DNA from: Bradyrhizobium sp.
GTDB lineage: Bacteria > Pseudomonadota > Alphaproteobacteria > Rhizobiales > Xanthobacteraceae
NCBI GenBank assembly: GCA_028290165.1
Contig: JAQGKJ010000118.1
Coordinates: 1-5,659, forward strand
DNA length: 5,659 nt
Direction: 5' to 3'
Each line of letters opens with the position of its first letter. The stretch's first letter is position 1. Under the pieces are notes generated by a model. The model was not told the DNA's origin. It did no database searches and saw only the letters and a list, made by a program, of their open reading frames with translations. Of this stretch, positions 1-3,778 are shown piece by piece. A program made the translations under genes and the position numbers.

Positions 1-244
1 TTCCACCTTTCGGCCTGCGGTTGGGCTTGATCGCGCCCAATGGTGACCCACTCACACGCCTCGCCACCGTCTTATCTACCAACCGAAGCGCGCGGAGTGT
101 GGCGTCCAAGGACACTCGCCCTCGGCGATCTTTCCTTAAGGAAGGATCCCCGGCGATGGCTGCGAACAGCCAGCGATGACGGCTTTTGCCTAGATGCTTG
201 CGAGCGGGTTCATAACCTCTCTCACCTTGACTGAGAGCGGTCGT
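1..244. other. Left edge with no identifiable gene; several stem-loops
   Basis: I cannot assign a gene here. By eye there are five inverted repeats: TTGGGC/GCCCAA (21-26/35-40), GAGTGT/ACACTC (95-100/112-117), a 30-bp imperfect palindrome centred between 137 and 138 (123-152, 13 of 15 pairs, core TTCCTTAAGGAA), TGGCTG-CGAA-CAGCCA (157-172), and CTCTCA/TGAGAG (219-237). On the minus strand one frame has no stop from 244 to the window edge (81 codons) and continues the frame of the 245-1036 gene past its TGA, but it has no ATG or GTG near its beginning. G or C occupies 48 of its 81 third positions by my hand count, which is weak coding bias for such a genome. It may be a structured RNA, a repeat, or a decayed gene end. 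Confidence 0.4.
219..237. repeat. Dyad CTCTCA-N7-TGAGAG, left copy
   Basis: CTCTCA (219-224) and TGAGAG (232-237) form an inverted repeat with a 7-base spacer. It begins 8 bases beyond the stop codon of the minus-strand gene at 245-1036. The same 12 bases with the same spacing occur at 1067-1085 on the other side of that gene. Neither copy is followed by a T-run, so a terminator is unlikely. A protein-binding site or a remnant of a small flanking repeat is possible. Confidence 0.5.
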
Positions 245-1036
245 TCACGGTTTCGAAATGTGAGATTTTGTGGCTTTGCGCCCATTTAGGAAATTTACTT
301 GGTCATCTGAAAGCCGGCTCTTCACAAGAAACGGCTTGTCGAGAAGGCAATGGTCAGGGATCCTCCACGCGGTTTTCGACCGAAGAATAGTGTCGGACCG
401 TCCGTGAGGCTTTAGGGTAAGCCCGAACAACTCGAAGCCATTCGCGATTGCCACGACCGCCTCGGGTGCTTGCCAAACGGCAGAAAAAATAGACCCCCCA
501 AACTCTCTTTTCCCGACACTGCCAGCTAAAATCGCTCCTGCCGCGATGAGGTGGGCAACGTCATGAAACTCAGCCCACAGTCGCCGCAGATGGCCGCGGC
601 TGTGTCCTTCGTGCTCGTAGTCGCACAGATCGATGGCCTTCGCGATACTTGGTCCGCGACGAGGCTGAAGGCGAGGATCTTTAGACATATCCACGATGCG
701 AAGGAAAACGTCGGCTACCGGCGCCCATTTTTCCAAGATCGTCGATAGTTCTGTCGCGATGGCCTTAAAAGCTGGCTCAGATATCGCTTTCAGGCCGCCA
801 AATTGCTCAAATATTTGCGCGGGTTCTATACCTCTTTGATTGAGCGAGCGCGCGCTCAGGGATGCCATCCAACTGTTGCGTTTTCCCTCGTCGTTGGGCC
901 AAGCCAGATAGGCAACCAAGCAAGGTGATACTTTACGAGGAACGCGAAGAGCACCTTGGAGCCGTGACACATAGATGCCGACCGCGAAATCCAGGGCGTC
1001 GGGGATATTTAGGCTAGGAAGATTCATCACCCGCAT
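245..1036 (-). CDS. Hypothetical protein, 263 aa, accessory-region gene
   Basis: I do not recognise this family. The ATG at 1034-1036 has AGGG nine bases upstream, a reasonable ribosome binding site; a second ATG lies three codons in. The product looks soluble and mainly helical, with no signal peptide and no convincing transmembrane span. The most distinctive part is residues 140-172, with five histidines (142, 145, 149, 158, 162), the last two as HDVAH, followed by a small hydrophobic run of Ala, Ile and Leu (161-173). Metal binding is a guess only. The C-terminal third is basic. The gene lies next to an excisionase/integrase pair and is transcribed away from it, which fits element cargo. 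Its coding frame stays open past the TGA for 81 codons to the window edge, so the stop could be secondary. The 65-residue plus-strand frame inside it is a shadow. Confidence 0.7.
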   Translation of the reverse strand: MRVMNLPSLNIPDALDFAVGIYVSRLQGALRVPRKVSPCLVAYLAWPNDEGKRNSWMASLSARSLNQRGIEPAQIFEQFGGLKAISEPAFKAIATELSTILEKWAPVADVFLRIVDMSKDPRLQPRRGPSIAKAIDLCDYEHEGHSRGHLRRLWAEFHDVAHLIAAGAILAGSVGKREFGGSIFSAVWQAPEAVVAIANGFELFGLTLKPHGRSDTILRSKTAWRIPDHCLLDKPFLVKSRLSDDQVNFLNGRKATKSHISKP

Positions 1037-1064
1037 AACGTCCGACCCTAAATTACCTTGGGAC

Positions 1065-1087
1065 CACTCTCATATGGAATGAGAGTG
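1065..1087. promoter_or_regulatory. Operator-like inverted repeat CACTCTCAT-N5-ATGAGAGTG
   Basis: A perfect 9-bp inverted repeat with a 5-base spacer lies in the divergent spacer, 28 bases upstream of the minus-strand start at 1036 and 129 bases upstream of the plus-strand start at 1217. A TAATTT (minus strand, between the repeat and the ATG) could serve as a -10, which would put the repeat over the -35 region, a usual place for a repressor. The inner part is the same CTCTCA-N7-TGAGAG found at 219-237. No T-run follows on either strand, so a terminator is less likely. The bound protein is unknown. Confidence 0.5.
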
Positions 1088-1216
1088 ATGGGCAATCCCG
1101 TAGGACCTCAATACCCTTCGACAGCTCTCCGGTTAATCAACTGGACGGATCGCTGGGTAGTTACAGCGTGCACGAACCGTCCTCACTGCTCCTATTAGCG
1201 AAAACCTCGGGTCGGA
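1088..1216. other. Divergent intergenic spacer
   Basis: This is the rest of the spacer between the hypothetical gene and the excisionase/integrase unit. A promoter for the plus-strand unit must lie here or just upstream, but I see no convincing -35/-10 pair and only a weak ribosome binding site (GGGTCGGA) directly before the ATG at 1217. No open frame or RNA gene is evident. Confidence 0.35.
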
Positions 1217-1456
1217 ATGTCCCGCCTTGCCATTATCCCCGCCGGCTCATGGCCACGCCGAATGTCGGCTGCGCACGCTGCCGGCTATTGTGGAGAGCCG
1301 TCTGTTGAGGCTTTCTTAAAGCGCGTCGGAACGGAGTATCCTGCTCCCGTTGTCGACCAGGGGCGCCGCAGACTATGGCTAAAGGACCAGCTCGATTGGG
1401 CCATCAACCCACCTTCGCCTTCCGGTCCCGTGGCGGACGTCGCGCAGGATCTGTGA
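1217..1456 (+). CDS. Excisionase/AlpA-like small winged-helix DNA-binding protein, 79 aa
   Basis: The protein has the pattern of MerR-type winged-helix excisionases and AlpA-like regulators. A helix-turn-helix (about residues 16-36, MSAAHAAGYCGEPSVEAF) is followed by a short wing around VDQGRRRLWLKDQLDWAI (46-63), where the 'G-R-R-x-x-W-x-x-x-x-L-D' string is typical. Such proteins bend att DNA to favour excision or regulate integrase expression. The gene lies immediately upstream of a tyrosine recombinase, and its TGA (1454-1456) overlaps a GTG at 1453 and precedes another GTG at 1459, so the two are probably translated together. The ATG at 1217 is chosen for length; an internal ATG at 1262 would still keep the whole domain. 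The role is inferred from fold pattern and position. Confidence 0.75.
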   Translation: MSRLAIIPAGSWPRRMSAAHAAGYCGEPSVEAFLKRVGTEYPAPVVDQGRRRLWLKDQLDWAINPPSPSGPVADVAQDL

Positions 1457-1458
1457 AT

Positions 1459-2755
1459 GTGAAACGCGCCCTGCCCCGCTTCGTAATCGCCAAAACCCTA
1501 AAAAACGGGTCGAAAGCCTTCTATTGGACCCTTCCGAGCTATTACCGGAAGCTCGGCTGCAACCTGCATAAGGACCATGAGACTTCACTCGGCAGCGATT
1601 ATGAAACCGCCTGCGGCGAATACGGCAAGGCCGGGGCTCTTAATGGGGTTGTTCGACGAATGGGACCGGCGGCGACTGGGTGGTGCCGAAAGTCCGATCG
1701 CCGAGCGCCTAGCGCCGTTCGGTACCGTCGATTGGCTGTTCAGGACCTATAAGGCTAGCAACGACTGGGCGGCCAAAGTTTCCGCGCGCACCGCACCGGA
1801 CCACGAGCTGACGATGAAGCTCCTATGCGATATCAGGACCAAAAAGGGCGACCGAATCGGCGACCGCTTTGTTCGCGGTATCACGCCCGTGTCTGCCGAT
1901 AAGCTTTACGCCATCGTCCGGGACACGCCGTCCCGCAAGGGTAAAACCTCCCGTCCCCGAACGGCAGCCAAGGTAGTGGCCATCGCGCGTCACGCCTGGA
2001 AGGTAGTGCACCGCCTTCATCCGAACCTGTTTGATGACAAGGTTCCCAACCCCTGGATCGGCGTGGCCCTTAAGCGCCGACAGATGGCAACCAAACCGGC
2101 GGCAACCCGCGAGGAAGTCTATACGTTCGCTTGGGGCGCTATGGAGGCCGGTCATCCCGATGCAGCCGCAGCCGCAATCATCTGCTTTGAATGGCTCCAG
2201 CGCCCGGAAAACGTGCTGGCGGGCTATGTCCGGTGGGGTGATTACCGCGGGCCTCAGGCGCAGACCGCTATCCGGATCGAACATCACAAGACCGGCGCCA
2301 TGGTATTGCACCCGCTTGAGGAGGTCGTGCGTGGCGAACGGGTGCTGTTTTATGCCGAGGCCGAGGAAATACTCAGCAAGGTGCCGCAGCTCGGCCTTGG
2401 CGTCGTGATGCGGCAACGGGCTGGTGGGCCGACAAAGTGGGACATCATGTCGATGGGCCGGCTGGTGCGAAACCTGCGGGGCGCAATCGGTCTACCGGAC
2501 ACGTTCACGCTGGACGCCTGCCGGCATGGCGGAATGACTGAACTTGAGGAAGCGGAGCTGACCGACGGTCAAGGCCGCGCTCTGTCCGCGCACCGCTCTA
2601 AAGCCTATGAGGGTTACGCCAAGAGGACCGAAAAGCGGGCGCTTGCGGCGACGCGGAAACGACACGCGCACCGACTTGCAATCGAAGCCCAGCAAGAGCC
2701 TTCAAACTCGGTCAATTCTGAAAAGGACGAGAAGTCACTTCAAATCAAGGGGTGA
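1459..2755 (+). pseudogene. Tyrosine recombinase (integrase), frameshifted by one extra G
   Basis: Site-specific recombinase that would integrate and excise the element. Reading starts at GTG 1459 with AGGA (1446-1449) nine bases upstream. Frame 1 runs to the GGGG at 1645-1648; removing one G joins it to frame 2 and gives 431 residues. In the restored protein the catalytic residues are Arg248 (LQRPENVL), Lys277 (HHKTG), Arg355 (DACRHGG, with Asp where HxxR integrases have His), His378 (SAHRS) and probably Tyr386 (EGYAK; Tyr383 is the alternative). As written, frame 1 makes a product that ends at 1752. The catalytic part is an open frame from 1577 (370 residues from ATG 1643, which overlaps the G-run), so a shortened protein without the N-terminal arm could still be made by reinitiation. 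The 3' end faces the interrupted tRNA-Cys, its presumed attachment site. The lesion may be a homopolymer sequencing error. Confidence 0.85.
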
Positions 2756-2786
2756 AAAGCCTGGGAAACCGGTAGATTTTTCAGAA
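2716..2786. repeat. 9-bp inverted pair TTCTGAAAA / TTTTCAGAA near the junction
   Basis: TTCTGAAAA (2716-2724) lies inside the integrase 3' end and its exact reverse complement TTTTCAGAA at 2778-2786, between the integrase stop and the tRNA remnant. Short A/T-rich repeats at such distances from a crossover resemble arm-type integrase-binding sites, but this is inference from position only. As a transcribed stem the 53-base gap would make it a weak terminator. Confidence 0.35.
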
Positions 2787-2813
2787 CGCTTCCTAGAAAC
2801 TATTCAGTTTTCT

Positions 2814-2828
2814 GTCTGCTTTGCAGAC
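2814..2828. other. Probable attachment-site core (att hybrid) at tRNA-Cys anticodon loop
   Basis: GTCTGC (2814-2819) and GCAGAC (2823-2828) are perfect inverted arms around TTT. On the minus strand tRNA identity runs through the anticodon loop CTGCAAA (2820-2826) and is lost immediately after it, where the sequence needed to pair with the 5' anticodon stem (ACGGT) is replaced by GCAGA. Tyrosine recombinases often cross over in the anticodon loop, whose stem gives the inverted core-binding sites. I infer that the right part is chromosomal and the left arm comes from the element. Confidence 0.6.
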
Positions 2829-2856
2829 CGTTGCGTAACCACTCCGCCACGTGGCC
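2820..2856 (-). tRNA. tRNA-Cys (anticodon GCA), 5' half only, interrupted
   Basis: On the minus strand, 37 bases match tRNA positions 1-38 of a bacterial tRNA-Cys: acceptor strand GGCCACG, TG at 8-9, D-arm GCG/CGC with GTGG in the loop, anticodon 5' strand ACGGT, and loop CTGCAAA containing the GCA anticodon. The expected continuation (a 3' anticodon strand ACCGT, variable loop, T-arm with GGTTCGA and CGTGGCC plus CCA) is absent, and I found it nowhere else in the window. As it stands this cannot give a functional tRNA. The break at the loop edge beside an integrase gene points to insertion of the element. A functional gene should exist at the other end of the element or elsewhere, because Cys-tRNA is essential. 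Confidence 0.8.
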
Positions 2857-2870
2857 CCATGAGGCGAACT

Positions 2871-2897
2871 CATATACGCCCTCCCCTCGATAGGCAA
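2871..2897 (-). promoter_or_regulatory. Probable promoter of tRNA-Cys
   Basis: On the minus strand TTGCCT (2892-2897) and TATATG (2871-2876) are separated by 15 bases (16 if GTTGCC is taken as the -35). The -10 ends 14 bases before the first tRNA base, leaving a short leader. It is between the DTW-gene terminator and the tRNA, as expected for an independent tRNA unit. The spacing is shorter than ideal, so the -35 is uncertain. Confidence 0.45.
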
Positions 2898-2899
2898 CC

Positions 2900-2922
2900 A
2901 AGGGCCTGATCAGGCCCTTTTT
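2900..2922 (+). terminator. Perfect 20-bp palindromic terminator overlapping the DTW stop codon
   Basis: Bases 2900-2919 are a perfect palindrome (AAGGGCCTGA / TCAGGCCCTT), folding as GGGCCT-GATC-AGGCCC, followed on the plus strand by TTTTT (2918-2922). It is a textbook intrinsic terminator for transcripts coming from the element side. On the minus strand only TTGGTT follows, so termination of the DTW transcript is weaker but likely. The DTW TGA (2910-2912) lies inside the stem. Confidence 0.75.
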
Positions 2923-3647
2923 CGGCGACGGTAATCGCGCTTGGGCCTCCGTTTCGGCACAAGCCCGGGCAGCACGCGCTGCGCCTCGCGATATCTGGCC
3001 AGCATTTGCTCAAAACTCTTGTGCAGCGTCTCCGCGATATCCGGCCGCTTTTCGAGGCTACCAAGCAGCATCGCCGCCGCCTCGATGGTTGACAGGCCGT
3101 CGCGGCGCGGCTCGCGGCGGAGTTTGCCGTAACGAGACGGATGGGCCGGGCCGAGGATGATGCGCCGGCATTTCAGCATCCAGGCATTGCGCCACCACAG
3201 CGCCTTGGCCTGGCTCCACGTGCCGTCGAGCAGCACGATGCCTTCGATATCCTTCAGGATGGCACGCTGGTTGTCCTCGATTTCGCCCTTGCGGTTGATG
3301 GCGACGATATCGCGGTCGGTGTCCAAGTCCGCAACTTTCGCCGAACCGAGATAGAGCACCGCCCAGCGCGAAGGATCGGCGACCGGCCGTCCCAGCGCCT
3401 TGGACAGGCTCGGCCATGACAATCCGATTTTGAGCACCGCATTCTTGAAATGCAGTGCGGTCAGCCGCGCCGTGCCGAGCGCCCTGTCCTGCTCCTGCGG
3501 ATGTTGCAGGATCAACAGCGAAATCCGGTTCTCGATCGGGGTAATGCTGTCGCAAACGCACAGCGGCAAGGGCTTTTGGCAGTGCGGGCAGTCCGGAATC
3601 GCTTCCGCCGCGGCGGCGCCGGTTGCAGGCTCGGATTGTTTTGACAT
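2910..3647 (-). CDS. DTW-domain tRNA-uridine aminocarboxypropyltransferase (TapT/YfiP family)
   Basis: Members of this family transfer the 3-amino-3-carboxypropyl group of S-adenosylmethionine to a uridine in tRNA (acp3U; U47 for E. coli TapT). The 245-residue product shows a zinc-type cysteine set (Cys20, 23, 30, 32; CPHC and CVC), LLILQHPQEQ (44-53), the family signature DGTW (141-144) in a hydrophobic strand, and SRYGKLRREP followed by LSTIEA (171-190). The C-terminus is strongly basic, fitting RNA binding. I chose ATG 3647 over an upstream GTG at 3686 because a -35/-10 pair (3654-3683) lies between them and the zinc motif still follows at a normal distance. It lies 50 bases after the apparent original end of the pump gene on the same strand. 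Substrate position in this organism is inferred. No lesion is seen. Confidence 0.9.
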   Translation of the reverse strand: MSKQSEPATGAAAAEAIPDCPHCQKPLPLCVCDSITPIENRISLLILQHPQEQDRALGTARLTALHFKNAVLKIGLSWPSLSKALGRPVADPSRWAVLYLGSAKVADLDTDRDIVAINRKGEIEDNQRAILKDIEGIVLLDGTWSQAKALWWRNAWMLKCRRIILGPAHPSRYGKLRREPRRDGLSTIEAAAMLLGSLEKRPDIAETLHKSFEQMLARYREAQRVLPGLVPKRRPKRDYRRRKRA

Positions 3648-3653
3648 CCGCCC

Positions 3654-3683
3654 GCTATACGCTGCGCGGCGGCCTGCTTCAAC
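3654..3683 (-). promoter_or_regulatory. Predicted promoter for the DTW gene, possibly leaderless
   Basis: On the minus strand TTGAAG (3678-3683) and TATAGC (3654-3659) are separated by exactly 18 bases (3660-3677) as counted by coordinates, close to the usual 17. Only six bases (GGGCGG) separate the -10 from the ATG at 3647, so initiation would fall on or next to the start codon, giving a leaderless mRNA. Leaderless messages are known in alphaproteobacteria. The GC-rich context makes a chance match possible. Confidence 0.4.
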
Positions 3684-3697
3684 CACTCAAACCCGGC

Positions 3698-3778
3698 CTA
3701 TTCCGCGGGCGCTGCGACCGCGGCGGGCTCCGATCGCCGCCGCAGCCGGTCGATCAAGAGATAGATCACCGGCGTCGT
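3698..3778 (-). other. Stranded 3' end of the RND pump gene, beyond a premature amber
   Basis: These bases continue the pump frame after the TAG at 3779-3781. There are 26 codons, beginning TTPVIYLLIDRLRRR and ending with TAG at 3698-3700. MdtC of E. coli reads LTLYTTPVVYLFFDRL at this place, so the tail is clearly homologous and the amber sits where Tyr is expected. The lost part is the second half of the last membrane helix and the cytoplasmic end. Confidence 0.85.

Noticed and set aside
190..213. Seven-codon minus-strand mini-ORF (MNPLASI) preceded by AAGGTGAG
   Set aside because: The purine-rich stretch is part of the CTCTCA/TGAGAG dyad; nothing else supports a leader peptide.
40..234. 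Plus-strand 64-residue frame at the left edge
   Set aside because: No family resemblance and no ribosome binding site; other frames over the same bases are equally open, so openness is not evidence of coding.
1251..1257. GGCCACG on the plus strand, as expected for the 3' acceptor end of a minus-strand tRNA-Cys
   Set aside because: The following bases do not give a T-arm or anticodon stem, and it lies within the codons of the excisionase-like gene; chance match.
2031..2408. 125-residue plus-strand frame
   Set aside because: Out-of-frame shadow inside the integrase catalytic domain.
1823..2416. 197-residue minus-strand frame
   Set aside because: Shadow of the integrase, whose catalytic motifs are read on the plus strand.
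2753..2819. Group I intron inside the tRNA-Cys anticodon loop
   Set aside because: The 3' exon is nowhere in the window and the adjacent DNA encodes an integrase on the opposite strand, so insertion of an element explains the break better.
2607..2909. 100-residue plus-strand frame running from the integrase through the tRNA remnant
   Set aside because: Crosses the tRNA and terminator, has low-complexity basic composition and no recognisable domain.
3058..3561. 167-residue minus-strand frame
   Set aside because: Shifted shadow of the DTW gene in GC-rich DNA.
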